From JAJDIA01 sp031555735 (GTDB lineage: Bacteria > Bacteroidota > Bacteroidia > Bacteroidales > Tannerellaceae): a stretch of 64,000 bases of DNA. This document shows positions 47,321 through 55,490 of this stretch, piece by piece (within the stretch, counting starts at the first letter, position 1; every line of letters begins with the position of its first letter). The translations under genes were made by a program, and so were the position numbers. The notes under the pieces are model-generated. The model was not told the origin of the DNA. It was given only the letters and a program-made list of their open reading frames with translations, and did not search any database. The DNA is taken from NCBI GenBank assembly GCA_031555735.1, contig JAVBUE010000041.1:1-64000 (forward strand), in the 5' to 3' direction.

Positions 47321-47352
47321 TCCGCTCCGGGAAACGGTTCACCCGGAACGGA
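47321..47352 (-). terminator. GC-rich hairpin after the aspartate decarboxylase gene
   Basis: TCCGcTCCGGG pairs with CCCGGAaCGGA around a 10-nt loop immediately past the stop codon. No T-run follows on the minus strand, so termination efficiency is uncertain. Confidence 0.5.
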
Positions 47353-47353
47353 C

Positions 47354-48886
47354 CTATTTTTTCACGTTTCGCCACATTGATACATATTCCTCCAGGATAC
47401 GCAGAAGCGTCTGGCCGATGGCTTCATAGTCGTCGTTGTCGAAGTGAGCCATCGAGAGCAGGACCGACCATTCGGGAGCCGCCATACGGCCTCCTACCGG
47501 CAAGACAATCCCCTTTTCTTCCGACAGCCGGGCAACGATATCCGCCGGATCAAAGCGCGACGTAAGGAAATCCGTAAACCCCTTCCCATGATGGCGCCTG
47601 GCCCAGTCCAACACATTAAACTCGCTGTAGTACGCCGCCCTGTTCGGATCGGGGAGGACGGGCAGTCGCAGTCCTTTGTGGAAGAGGTTGTAACGTGTAC
47701 GCACCCTGTTCATGCACATCCGTTTATATTTATTCTCCCTGTCGAGCAGGGCGAAAGCGGCAAAGAGCATCATCTGGATCTGTTGAGGCAGAGACAACCC
47801 GGCCAGATAACCCTGTACGGCCGGCCGGCTATCGGCTGCCAGGCGGCCGATAAATGTACCGCCCGATGCCGGCAGTCCCCCATATCGCCGGTCCGCTTCT
47901 TCCCGGAGGTGAGGAGGCAGCTCCGCCAGGTTCCTGTCGAACACATTCTCCTTATGCAGGGCAACCACCCCAAGCCGCCATCCCGTCGCCCCGAAATACT
48001 TCGAGAAAGAATAGATGCATAGCGTATGATGGGGTAGCTCGCGCAACAGCGAATGAAAAGCCGGCACAAAGGGACCATACCCGTCATCGGTGATGATCAT
48101 CAGTCCGGGATTATACCGTCTCACCATCTCCGACAGGTAATGCAATCCCAACCGGTCTATCGCCACCGACATGGGGTTGGAAGGATTCGTTACGAAGAAA
48201 CATTTTACGGACGGGTCTTTCAGCTTGTCGATCTCCGTGGTGGCATACTGAAAGGTGGCATTGCCGGATGTATCCCGTTCTGAACCGTGGATATAGACCA
48301 CATGGAACCGGTACCGATCCAGTGCCGGAAGCTCCAGGAACGGGGCAAAAGCCGGTACGCCGATCGCGATCGTATCGCCTTGCCGAAGCAGGTGGTTGTT
48401 CACCAGCGAATCAAACACATAACCAACGGCGGCGGTACCGCCTTCGGTGGTAAAGAGATCGTGCGTACGGCGGTAATGCACCTTTTGCTGGCACATCTCC
48501 TGCATCAGGAAATCATGTATGACCACCTCAGCCAGTGTCCGGACATATACTGGAGAGGGAGCTTGTGTGCCGATGACGCCGCAGGTCAGCTCATACACCC
48601 AGTCGTCGGGATCAAACCCATGCTGATCAATGCCATAGCGGTAGGTATCCCACAACAGCGCGATTCCCGGCAGGGTGTTGTCGTCGTCCACATATTGTTC
48701 GAAGCGGCTGGCGATGCCGTTCTTCTCCGGAACACCACAGATCCCGTAATCGTGACTGGCAACCCGCTTACACTCCCGGATACCGAAGAGGCCCAACCGG
48801 AAAAAGGCTTCACGCGGAGGAACGGCTGTCCAATTGGGATCCACCGGGAAGGCAACCGGCGGGGGATGCATCTGACTTGTTTTCAT
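47354..48886 (-). CDS. asdA: Aspartate 4-decarboxylase / aspartate aminotransferase-like PLP enzyme
   Basis: 510 aa, longer than ordinary class I aminotransferases and matching the bifunctional aspartate 4-decarboxylase family (aspartate to alanine plus CO2, with side transaminase activity). PLP-binding features: FVTNPSNPMS, IITDDGYGPF and the Schiff-base lysine in IYSFSKYFGATGWRLG. It is monocistronic with a hairpin right after the stop. With the AspT-type antiporter encoded at 32.6-34.2 kb it could run a decarboxylation-driven aspartate/alanine exchange. Confidence 0.85.
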   Translation of the reverse strand: MKTSQMHPPPVAFPVDPNWTAVPPREAFFRLGLFGIRECKRVASHDYGICGVPEKNGIASRFEQYVDDDNTLPGIALLWDTYRYGIDQHGFDPDDWVYELTCGVIGTQAPSPVYVRTLAEVVIHDFLMQEMCQQKVHYRRTHDLFTTEGGTAAVGYVFDSLVNNHLLRQGDTIAIGVPAFAPFLELPALDRYRFHVVYIHGSERDTSGNATFQYATTEIDKLKDPSVKCFFVTNPSNPMSVAIDRLGLHYLSEMVRRYNPGLMIITDDGYGPFVPAFHSLLRELPHHTLCIYSFSKYFGATGWRLGVVALHKENVFDRNLAELPPHLREEADRRYGGLPASGGTFIGRLAADSRPAVQGYLAGLSLPQQIQMMLFAAFALLDRENKYKRMCMNRVRTRYNLFHKGLRLPVLPDPNRAAYYSEFNVLDWARRHHGKGFTDFLTSRFDPADIVARLSEEKGIVLPVGGRMAAPEWSVLLSMAHFDNDDYEAIGQTLLRILEEYVSMWRNVKK

Positions 48887-49072
48887 AATTAATGATTAAT
48901 GTAAATGTTGAGGATGCGTATAATGGAAATATCCTTACTTTCGGCGTTCTATACTATAACAGCAGGTTCCTTTCGTTTGTTTATCGGCGGCTTGTAAATA
49001 CTGTTAATTCGAAATGCTTGGTACAATGGCCGATAATCCGTATTTTCGCAACGAATCCATACATTTACAGAT

Positions 49073-49537
49073 ATGATCATCGACTCATGTGCCCATTTCG
49101 CCCACTACGCCTGCCTGCACCGGCGCTTTGAACAGGTCGTTTCTTTCCTCGCGGAGACAGACCTGAAGAGCTTGTCTCCCGGCCGTTATCCGATTGATGG
49201 CGACAATCTGTTCGTCTCCGTTTCGGAAAACGACCTGAAAACGAAAGAGAATGCCAAACTCGAAGCCCATGATGCCTATATAGACATCCAGGTGATCCTG
49301 GACGGCGCCGAAGCCTTCGGCTGGAAAGAACGTATGGATGGGCTCTGCCCATTGGCGCCGTACAATGCCGACAAAGACATCCTCTTCTACTCCGATGCTC
49401 CGGATACCTGCTTCGTGCTCCACCCCGGACAGTTCGTCGTTTTCTTCCCCAACGACGCCCATGCACCATTGATGCAGACGCCTGAGAACCTACAGGGACG
49501 GGTACTGAAAGCCATCTTCAAGGTGCGGGTGGACTAA
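49073..49537 (+). CDS. YhcH/YjgK/YiaL-family (DUF386) protein
   Basis: 154 aa, beta-sandwich cupin-like family linked to sugar-acid and sialic-acid catabolism in other bacteria. Signatures: LEAHDAYIDIQVILDGAEAFG, FFPNDAHAPLMQ and VLKAIFKVRV at the C terminus. A TATTTTCG box (one mismatch) lies at 49041-49048. No sugar-catabolic neighbours are seen, so its role here is open. Confidence 0.92.
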   Translation: MIIDSCAHFAHYACLHRRFEQVVSFLAETDLKSLSPGRYPIDGDNLFVSVSENDLKTKENAKLEAHDAYIDIQVILDGAEAFGWKERMDGLCPLAPYNADKDILFYSDAPDTCFVLHPGQFVVFFPNDAHAPLMQTPENLQGRVLKAIFKVRVD

Positions 49538-49561
49538 CAAAAACGTCGCGGCAGGAGGGTG

Positions 49562-49924
49562 TCAGCGGATATGTTCGATCACCCAGTAACTCCAGCAGGC
49601 ATCGGCGGGCGACTCGTCGATCAACACACATCGGCCGTCCGCCAATCTTCCTTCAGACAGCAAGGTATCGGTTTCTTCACAAAAGAAGCGGTGATGCCGG
49701 TAGTCGATCTCCGTCAGGGGTTGGCTGAACACGGCATGCAAGCATCCTACTCCCCCGTTCCGGCAGGGGTCGAAGGTATATTCCACACAGGCAGGGGTTA
49801 CAACGATCGTTCCCCGGGTGGCAAATTCTTTCAGCAGGGTGCCGACCGGATAGGCGGCCGTATCCATGTCGTCGGTATAAGCAGAGATGATATACACTCT
49901 TGGCAAATCAGCGTCCGTTAGCAT
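49562..49924 (-). CDS. Hypothetical protein behind leader RNA A
   Basis: 120 aa, not recognised. It has no signal peptide or membrane span, and five cysteines (VTPACVEYTFDPCRNGGVGC, RFFCEETD, ADACWSY). An upstream ATG at 49945 exists, but it lies inside the pseudoknot of the leader RNA. The ATG at 49924, 13 nt after the pseudoknot, parallels the 15-nt spacing in the second copy and is the better start. Base use is like the core genes. If the leader RNA is cis-acting, this is its target. Confidence 0.65.
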   Translation of the reverse strand: MLTDADLPRVYIISAYTDDMDTAAYPVGTLLKEFATRGTIVVTPACVEYTFDPCRNGGVGCLHAVFSQPLTEIDYRHHRFFCEETDTLLSEGRLADGRCVLIDESPADACWSYWVIEHIR

Positions 49925-49937
49925 AATGAGTCCTGTT

Positions 49938-50232
49938 GCTCCCATCCGCTCCCGGGGATGAGCCGTCTATAAAACAGAAGCGCGGGAGCTGCAAAATCCT
50001 ATCTGTCTAAGAGGTATCGCCAAACACCCACCGAACAAATATAACAGCAGTCCCACGCCCATTTGGGATATAACTGCCACAACGTGGTAACTAATCCAAA
50101 AGGCATGAGAACGTTTGTTAATCACTTGTTCGGCTTCTGAAAATTGGCGATTTTCTTAGACAAGTATAATTCCTAAACGCTTCTCAATAACTATGTACTC
50201 CCATCCTCTACAAACGCTTTTGACGGATGAGA
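49938..50232 (-). ncRNA. Structured leader-like RNA, copy A
   Basis: About 295 nt on the minus strand behind a TACCTTTG box. Helix 1: TGTCTAAGA and ATCGCCAA (50162-50144) pair with TTGGCGAT and TCTTAGACA (50023-50004). Helix 2: CCGAACAA (50133-50126) pairs with TTGTTCGG (50038-50031). At the 3' end a hairpin (GGCTCATCC with GGATGGGAGC, bulged) carries CGGGAGC in its loop, which pairs with GCTCCCG at 49989-49983, an H-type pseudoknot. All three elements recur with compensatory changes in copy B at 54202-54496. I do not recognise a known class. Confidence 0.8.
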
Positions 50233-50238
50233 CAATGG

Positions 50239-50246
50239 CAAAGGTA
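50239..50246 (-). promoter_or_regulatory. -7 box of leader RNA A
   Basis: TACCTTTG on the minus strand matches TAnnTTTG exactly. It lies between the terminator of the GGGtGRT fragment and the RNA, so the RNA starts its own transcription unit. Confidence 0.75.
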
Positions 50247-50288
50247 GGAAAAAGGGTTGATATAGGGGAGCATATTGACGAAAATAAA

Positions 50289-50320
50289 AAACTCCCGCAA
50301 CCATTTGGTTGCAGGAGTTT
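50289..50320 (-). terminator. Intrinsic terminator of the GGGtGRT-family gene
   Basis: AAACTCC-GCAACC pairs with GGTTGC-GGAGTTT around an ATTT loop with one C-A mismatch. On the minus strand a T-rich run follows. It lies 25 nt after the stop codon of the truncated gene. Confidence 0.9.
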
Positions 50321-50344
50321 ATGTTTGCGGTAAATCGGTTACGA

Positions 50345-50545
50345 TTACTTGCAAGCCTGCTCGATAGCCACAGCCACAGCCACGGTAGCACCTACCATCG
50401 GGTTGTTACCCATGCCGAGGAAGCCCATCATTTCCACGTGAGCGGGAACGGATGAAGAACCTGCGAACTGAGCGTCACCGTGCATACGACCCATTGTGTC
50501 GGTCATACAATGGGGTACAAGTAAATCATATTCAGCAAACAACTG
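50345..50545 (-). pseudogene. 3' fragment of a GGGtGRT-family gene, cut at the element boundary
   Basis: The C-terminal about 58 residues (HCMTDTMGRMHGD, SSVPAHVEMMGF, GMGNNPMVGATVAVAVAIEQ) match, as far as I recall, the C terminus of the GGGtGRT protein family. The upstream part is missing: the preceding codons and everything to the right are AT-rich DNA of different style. The normal terminator is retained. The frame now opens at an ATG at 50566 outside the homologous part. The remaining 5' part may lie at the far end of the inserted element. Confidence 0.7.
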
Positions 50546-50566
50546 TTTATCAGAAGTTAAACTCAA

Positions 50567-50839
50567 AATAAAGTCTCTCCTTTACCTTGTTTTTTGTGAC
50601 ATGGCGGCAGATAAGCGGAATAAGCACTTATTTGGTCACCATCTCGTCACGAAGTTAATACTATTTTTTCTGATCTCTATATAATATAATGTAAGAGACA
50701 ACTTTCGGAGATGGGGTATAGCCGTGTTTTCTCAAAAGCTGTTCCATTGGTTGTCATTACTCTATCACTTCGTAGGTGTATGTTTCTGTAAGCGATTTCT
50801 ATAATCATAGCACCTATAACTTTAGAACTGATCCGGACA
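50567..50839. other. Noncoding left end of the AT-rich element
   Basis: Base composition drops sharply here. I see no gene, promoter box or RNA structure that I can support. The attachment junction should lie near 50530-50570. Confidence 0.5.
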
Positions 50840-51397
50840 CTATTTGCTAAATCCTTTAATTCTTACTCTTTTGCTGTTTTCCGATTTTGTAGAGGGTGCT
50901 GCAATTAAAGATGCAAATTCTTCACGAAGTTTTTCTTCAGTTTCAAATGAATTATCCAGAATTGCACGTAAGCAATTATCGATATCTGGAATTTGATGAG
51001 TGAAGGGTATGCTTATCCCAAAGTGGATTCCCAATAGATTTTCTTCTTCATCGGTGGTGTAAACGATTGTTGTCAGAGTTACTCTGTTTGTGATATTAAT
51101 AGCTTCTTTAAGTAGTGTAATATTACTGTCTAAATGCGCACGCGATCCCCATATTCTCCAAATCTTGATAAATAGATACTCGTTTCCAGCATCTATGGTA
51201 AAAACTTGTTCCTTATAAGTGAATGTTATTTGATCATCTTCAAATTCAGGTTGGCAACCTATTCGCTTTAGAACAGCGACAACAAGTTCTATCCGTGTTA
51301 ACTTACTATCGTCATTCTCTTCCTTCTTCTCCTTTTTTAGAACTATCATCATTGTAGTAACTGCGATCGTTGTTATTATTATTAGAAATGTTATCAT
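50840..51397 (-). CDS. Membrane-anchored protein, YbjN/CesT-like fold suspected
   Basis: 185 aa: one N-terminal span (MITFLIIITTIAVTTMMIVL) and a soluble alpha/beta body (LVVAVLKRIGCQPEFEDD, ITFTYKEQVFTIDAG, NRVTLTTIVYTTDEE, LDNSFETEEKLREEFASL). The pattern of strands and final helices recalls YbjN or type III chaperone-like domains, but this is a weak impression. It is the last gene of the four-gene operon headed by leader RNA B. Confidence 0.7.
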   Translation of the reverse strand: MITFLIIITTIAVTTMMIVLKKEKKEENDDSKLTRIELVVAVLKRIGCQPEFEDDQITFTYKEQVFTIDAGNEYLFIKIWRIWGSRAHLDSNITLLKEAINITNRVTLTTIVYTTDEEENLLGIHFGISIPFTHQIPDIDNCLRAILDNSFETEEKLREEFASLIAAPSTKSENSKRVRIKGFSK

Positions 51398-51460
51398 AAT
51401 GCTATGTATTACTTGTTAATACTTTTTGCAATTTTCTTAACCACATCACTGTTCACTATA

Positions 51461-51607
51461 TTACTTCTTACTCAATAATTGAACAACCACTGCTCCTATA
51501 ACTAAAGCAACAGGAATAGCGATATAACCGGTAGCTATACCGACTATTATTCCAATAATAATGGCGAACCAACACCCCATATTATTTTTTGAATTATTCT
51601 CATCCAT
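51461..51607 (-). CDS. 48-aa single-span membrane microprotein
   Basis: Reads MDENNSKNNMGCWFA, then a run of Ile/Val/Gly (IIIGIIVGIATGYIAIPVA), and ends VQLLSKK before TAA. The glycine-zipper-like hydrophobic run followed by lysines is typical of small membrane peptides. It lies 33 nt after the protease gene and 63 nt before the next gene on the same strand, so it belongs to that operon. It could interact with the lipoprotein protease or the membrane-anchored partner; unproven. Confidence 0.6.
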   Translation of the reverse strand: MDENNSKNNMGCWFAIIIGIIVGIATGYIAIPVALVIGAVVVQLLSKK

Positions 51608-51640
51608 AAAGCCCTCTTTATCTTATTTGGGTTTGCACGA

Positions 51641-53278
51641 TCAACGGCATCCACAGCGCTTCCAAAGGTCTTGCAAGTTCTTTTCAAGTTCTTCATCATC
51701 TGTCAAATTGAATGCTGTGTAGATGTCTTTGCAAGCCTCTTTCCAGTTCTCTAAATGTGCATTTACAAAAACCCTATAGTAATAAACACCTGCATCTTTA
51801 TTGAAGTCTTCGGATGATAGAGCTATATCTAAATCGTTTTTTGCATTCCTCCAATCTTCCAATTCCATATATAATGAGGCCCGATATACTAAATTATCCA
51901 TCTGATCAGGCTCGATATTTATCGCTTTTGTAATATCTTCCATTGCAGCAGAATGATTCTGTTGATACTTATAAACAACATGTCGATTAACATAGGAAAG
52001 TTCTTCGTTTGGGTTATACTCTATAGCTTCTGTAAAATAATTTAGAGCATCATTATTGTTATCAGCGATATAAGACAACACTCCTAAAGTATTTAATGCA
52101 ATCACGTCATCAGGGTTGTTTTCCACTAATTCCAGCAGCAAATTCTGAGCATCGTTAAAATAACCTTCCCGCAAATAAGCGAGGGCGTAATCTCGTGTAT
52201 AATCCTCAAAATTTACATTCATTTTCAGTTTATATTTCTCTAAATCTATATTTTTGAACTGCCAACGACGATCTTTTTTTCCGCATCCATAAATATTTAT
52301 ATGATTTATGTCATTCCGAATAGCAGGAAAATACACTTTAAACTTCACCGTGGACGCTAAATTTATCTCTGTTGCATTCCCCTTATTTAGACCTAAAGTT
52401 GAAGATGAAACATAATATTCCATCTTTGTATCCATATCTTCTATGAAAAATCCATTTTCTTTTTTATTCAACTCACACCACAGATAATAATTTTCGCTGC
52501 CCATTAAATTCAAATGGGTATAGCTCAAATACAGAGTAGTTGTGGAACTTCCGAATTCAATTGCATTAAGAACTATATCTGCACTATTATCTGACGGGAT
52601 ATTTAAAACAATAAAATTAGTGCCAGAATTAAACTTGTTATTCTTCTTGTCAAAATCGCTTTTGTCTAGGTTTACTATTCGATCTTTATCAATTTGTACA
52701 CCAAAATTAAGATTTTGACCTCCAGTCCTCACGAATGTCGCAACAGCAAACACCTCACCTTTTCTATTAAGCAATGCACTTCCACTGCTTCCCGGTGATA
52801 TAGGGGTAGTTGTCTGTATTATTTCGCCGTGTGACTTGTCCGTTCTAATAGATGACACAATTCCTTCTGAAACAGAACTTTCTAAGCCTAATGGGCTGCT
52901 AATATTATAAACAACATCTCCTTTCTCGACTTTTTTATTAGCAAATTTTAGATACTTAAATCGCTGGTTGTCTGATTTTTTAATGGAGAACTTAACTATA
53001 TCCCAATTTTTGTCAGAAGCAATAACTCTGTCTATCTCATGTTCCATTCCATTGCTTTCTTTTATTACCGCTTTTACACTCCCATCTAAAACATGGTAGT
53101 TAGTAATACCTGTTCCTTCATTGTCAATGAAGAATCCAGACCCTGATCCGTTTGGACTTCCAAACTCATCATAAGTATATATGATGAATGTGGCTTCTTC
53201 TGTCTTCTTTGTAATATCCTTTAATGATTCACTGCATGAGGCAGTAAGTATCAAAAGTAAAAATAAAATATTTTTCAT
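51641..53278 (-). CDS. Lipoprotein with trypsin-like protease domain and C-terminal TPR repeats
   Basis: 545 aa. Lipobox with Cys15 (LILTASC). A Deg-like trypsin fold with complete triad: His62 (TNYHVLDG), Asp93 (NWDIVKF), Ser165 (PGSSGSALL). No PDZ domain; instead a beta-rich middle (about residues 215-345) and at least four TPR repeats (YALAYLREGYFNDAQNLLLE, IALNTLGVLSYIADNNNDAL, DNLVYRASLYMELEDWRNA). It would be membrane-tethered in the envelope. It follows the TPR gene by 2 nt. AT-rich base use sets it apart from the core degQ homologue. Confidence 0.85.
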   Translation of the reverse strand: MKNILFLLLILTASCSESLKDITKKTEEATFIIYTYDEFGSPNGSGSGFFIDNEGTGITNYHVLDGSVKAVIKESNGMEHEIDRVIASDKNWDIVKFSIKKSDNQRFKYLKFANKKVEKGDVVYNISSPLGLESSVSEGIVSSIRTDKSHGEIIQTTTPISPGSSGSALLNRKGEVFAVATFVRTGGQNLNFGVQIDKDRIVNLDKSDFDKKNNKFNSGTNFIVLNIPSDNSADIVLNAIEFGSSTTTLYLSYTHLNLMGSENYYLWCELNKKENGFFIEDMDTKMEYYVSSSTLGLNKGNATEINLASTVKFKVYFPAIRNDINHINIYGCGKKDRRWQFKNIDLEKYKLKMNVNFEDYTRDYALAYLREGYFNDAQNLLLELVENNPDDVIALNTLGVLSYIADNNNDALNYFTEAIEYNPNEELSYVNRHVVYKYQQNHSAAMEDITKAINIEPDQMDNLVYRASLYMELEDWRNAKNDLDIALSSEDFNKDAGVYYYRVFVNAHLENWKEACKDIYTAFNLTDDEELEKNLQDLWKRCGCR

Positions 53279-53280
53279 GT

Positions 53281-54186
53281 CTATTCTATTTTAAAATTTT
53301 TATCTTTTTTTAAACTGTTTGAATTTGGATTTGCTTCCTGTTGTGATGAATTGTTGTTTTTTAGCTTGTTCAATTTCTCTTTAGCATCAACATTTCCCAA
53401 TCGTGCAGATTCAGACATGCATAATATTGACTTTTCATAATCTTTTAATCTATCATATGCAAAAGCCATAACAAAATACGGCTCACTATTGTCATAAAGA
53501 TGCTCTGGGGAAGCAATTTTATTGTACTTCTCCATTTTTTCTATTGCCATTTGACAATAAGCTAAAGCCTCATCATATTTTCCCAATTCAACGAAGCAAC
53601 GTCCAAGAGCACCGTATGGAAAAGGATTTTCGGGATCTATACTGATAGCTTTATTTGAATAATTAATAGATGCGTAAAATTCTTTTATAATGTAATACAC
53701 ATATCCAATATTGTTATTCGACCAATAATGATCAGGGTCTAAAGACAAAGCCTCTTTATAATAACTAATTGCTTTATCAAATTTTTCATCTCTTTCAGCA
53801 TTGACCCCATAGATAAAATATTCCGAAACTGAAATTCCAGTTTTTGAACTGCAAATATCAATATTAATAATTTTATAAACATCTGGATTCCCCCATTTGC
53901 GATCGATTGTTTGCTTATATACTGATAATTTATAATAATTTTCAATCTTAAGCAATTCAAATTTTACTTTTTCATCTTTCCCTTTCATGCAATGAAACAC
54001 AACTAGATTGTTGTCTCGTTCGTTTTTTTCAACTCTGTAAGATTCTCCTCTATGAGTTATTGTAGATTTGATATCGTCATAGACTAATAATTTGATCCTT
54101 AAATCATCATAGTAAACATATTCTTTTGAATGAATAAATGACGATATACATAGAAATGTAATTAATATAAAAAAGGTTTTCCTCAT
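53281..54186 (-). CDS. Secreted TPR-repeat protein
   Basis: 301 aa. Signal peptide (FFILITFLCISSFIHS), an N-terminal beta domain of about 110 residues (YVYYDDLRIKLLVYDDIK, VVFHCMKGKDEKVKFELL) and TPR repeats over about residues 125-270 (AISYYKEALSLDPDHYWSN, SINYSNKAISIDPENPFPYG). The C-terminal tail is Asn/Ser/Lys-rich. First gene of the operon; its ATG lies 15 nt behind the pseudoknot of leader RNA B. Confidence 0.82.
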   Translation of the reverse strand: MRKTFFILITFLCISSFIHSKEYVYYDDLRIKLLVYDDIKSTITHRGESYRVEKNERDNNLVVFHCMKGKDEKVKFELLKIENYYKLSVYKQTIDRKWGNPDVYKIINIDICSSKTGISVSEYFIYGVNAERDEKFDKAISYYKEALSLDPDHYWSNNNIGYVYYIIKEFYASINYSNKAISIDPENPFPYGALGRCFVELGKYDEALAYCQMAIEKMEKYNKIASPEHLYDNSEPYFVMAFAYDRLKDYEKSILCMSESARLGNVDAKEKLNKLKNNNSSQQEANPNSNSLKKDKNFKIE

Positions 54187-54201
54187 AATAATATGTATTT
54201 A

Positions 54202-54496
54202 CGCTCCCTATTCCCCAATGGGAGCGGTTATAAAAAAAAGAAGCGGGGAACTGTTCTTTAATCCTTATCCGTATAGAGGTATCGCCAGAAATCCACTGAA
54301 CAAATAAGCGAACAGACCCCGCCCTTTATGATAACATCCCCATCATGGAGTACGTACACATAAAAAAGCGGAGCATTTCTGTCGCTATTACTCATTGTTC
54401 AGTGTTGAAAAACTGGCGATTTTTCTATACGGAGTAATATCTTAGAATGCTTCTCGTTATGTCCTTCTCTCCCTCCAACGCTTTAGTGGCTGAGAA
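54202..54496 (-). ncRNA. Structured leader-like RNA, copy B
   Basis: Paralogue of the RNA at 49938-50232 with the same architecture but different bases in the helices. Helix 1: CCGTATAGA and ATCGCCAG (54432-54413) pair with CTGGCGAT and TCTATACGG (54288-54269). Helix 2: CTGAACAA (54402-54395) with TTGTTCAG (54303-54296). The 3' hairpin CGCTCCC/GGGAGCG (54226-54220 with 54208-54202) holds GGGGAA in its loop, which pairs with TTCCCC at 54250-54245. The linker GCTTCT..TTTTATA is shared with copy A. It heads the TPR/protease operon. Confidence 0.8.
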
Positions 54497-54502
54497 TTAA
54501 TA

Positions 54503-54510
54503 CAAAGGTA
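54503..54510 (-). promoter_or_regulatory. -7 box of leader RNA B and its operon
   Basis: TACCTTTG on the minus strand, identical to the box of RNA A and at the same distance from the RNA body. Confidence 0.75.
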
Positions 54511-54585
54511 GTAAAAAAGTATTTGTATAGTCTATGGCTCTGCAAATTACTTCTCTTATACCGTTATAGCAGAGAGTAAAATAAG

Positions 54586-54593
54586 TACATTTG
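54586..54593 (+). promoter_or_regulatory. -7 box of the DUF2726 gene
   Basis: TACATTTG matches TAnnTTTG exactly, 30 nt before the start codon; divergent from the leader RNA B promoter. Confidence 0.65.
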
Positions 54594-54623
54594 TGTCTTC
54601 ATGCTTAAAAACGGTTATGTGAT

Positions 54624-55490
54624 ATGACTAAGATAGACCAAGAGGATATTTATAGGTTGTTGGAAGAAAAGAACTGGAAAAGTATAATCCGTCAATTCCA
54701 TGATCATAAGGATCTGATAAAATCAGACCCCATGCTTTCCCATGCACTTACGATAACTCTTCAGGAGATAGCCCAAAGATCAAAAGACCTTGTTGTTGAT
54801 AGTGATTTTGCTGAAAGTCTTGAGCAGATTATCATGCTAAATATCAATGGGCATATATCCCTGTCCGATGTGCAATTAGAAAGTATCGTATTAGCCATAA
54901 TAGGTGAACATAAAGAAAACCCGTCTTATTGTTACAATTACGCTAAGCTTTGTCCTGAAAATCCAGAATGCAATAGTATCATCGAACTGCATGAAAAAGA
55001 TGCACCTCAGACTCTGGCTCATTCGCGGCAAGACTTGATAACAGCACAGACCCAAAATGCCAATGCAAACAACGACCATCGAAAAGACTTGTTTAACTCA
55101 CCCCAAGAAACAGAATTTTACTTAGCCCTCAAAAGGGTATTCCCAACTTACCAAATTTATCCGAACGTATCTCTTAGCTGTATCTTTAGATTTGAGGATA
55201 TAAAATCTGAACTTGCGCTAAGAGAACAAGAGTATTTTTTTAGATCATCAATAGATTTTGTTGTGTTTGAGCCGTTTAAGAACTATCTTCCGGTTTATTT
55301 TTTTGAATTAGACAGTACATATCACGACTCAAACGAACAAAAGGAGAAAGATTCTATTAAAGATAGAATCTGTGGTATTTGTGGACAAAAACTGATAAGG
55401 ATAAGAAAGAATGACCCTTCTGTCAATGAAGACGATTTTGAATCCTTCTTATATGATATCAGAGAACAGCTTAAGCGATCAGAAAGATAG
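54624..55490 (+). CDS. DUF2726-domain protein (restriction-endonuclease-like fold)
   Basis: 288 aa. The N-terminal half (to about residue 150) is helical and unrecognised. The C-terminal half fits DUF2726: ETEFYLALKRVFPTYQIYPN, then SIDFVVFEPFKNYLPVYFFE with the acidic pair in FFELDSTYHD, and GICGQKLIRIRKND. DUF2726 is usually read as a PD-(D/E)xK-like nuclease fold; Asp, Glu-x-Asp and later charged residues are present. Its 3' end overlaps the convergent integrase gene by 12 nt. Confidence 0.8.
   Translation: MTKIDQEDIYRLLEEKNWKSIIRQFHDHKDLIKSDPMLSHALTITLQEIAQRSKDLVVDSDFAESLEQIIMLNINGHISLSDVQLESIVLAIIGEHKENPSYCYNYAKLCPENPECNSIIELHEKDAPQTLAHSRQDLITAQTQNANANNDHRKDLFNSPQETEFYLALKRVFPTYQIYPNVSLSCIFRFEDIKSELALREQEYFFRSSIDFVVFEPFKNYLPVYFFELDSTYHDSNEQKEKDSIKDRICGICGQKLIRIRKNDPSVNEDDFESFLYDIREQLKRSER

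Noticed and set aside
49938..50232. Leader RNA as tmRNA or 6S RNA
   Set aside because: No tRNA-Ala-like ends or tag frame; the branched fold with a 3' pseudoknot near a start codon and two copies does not fit 6S RNA.
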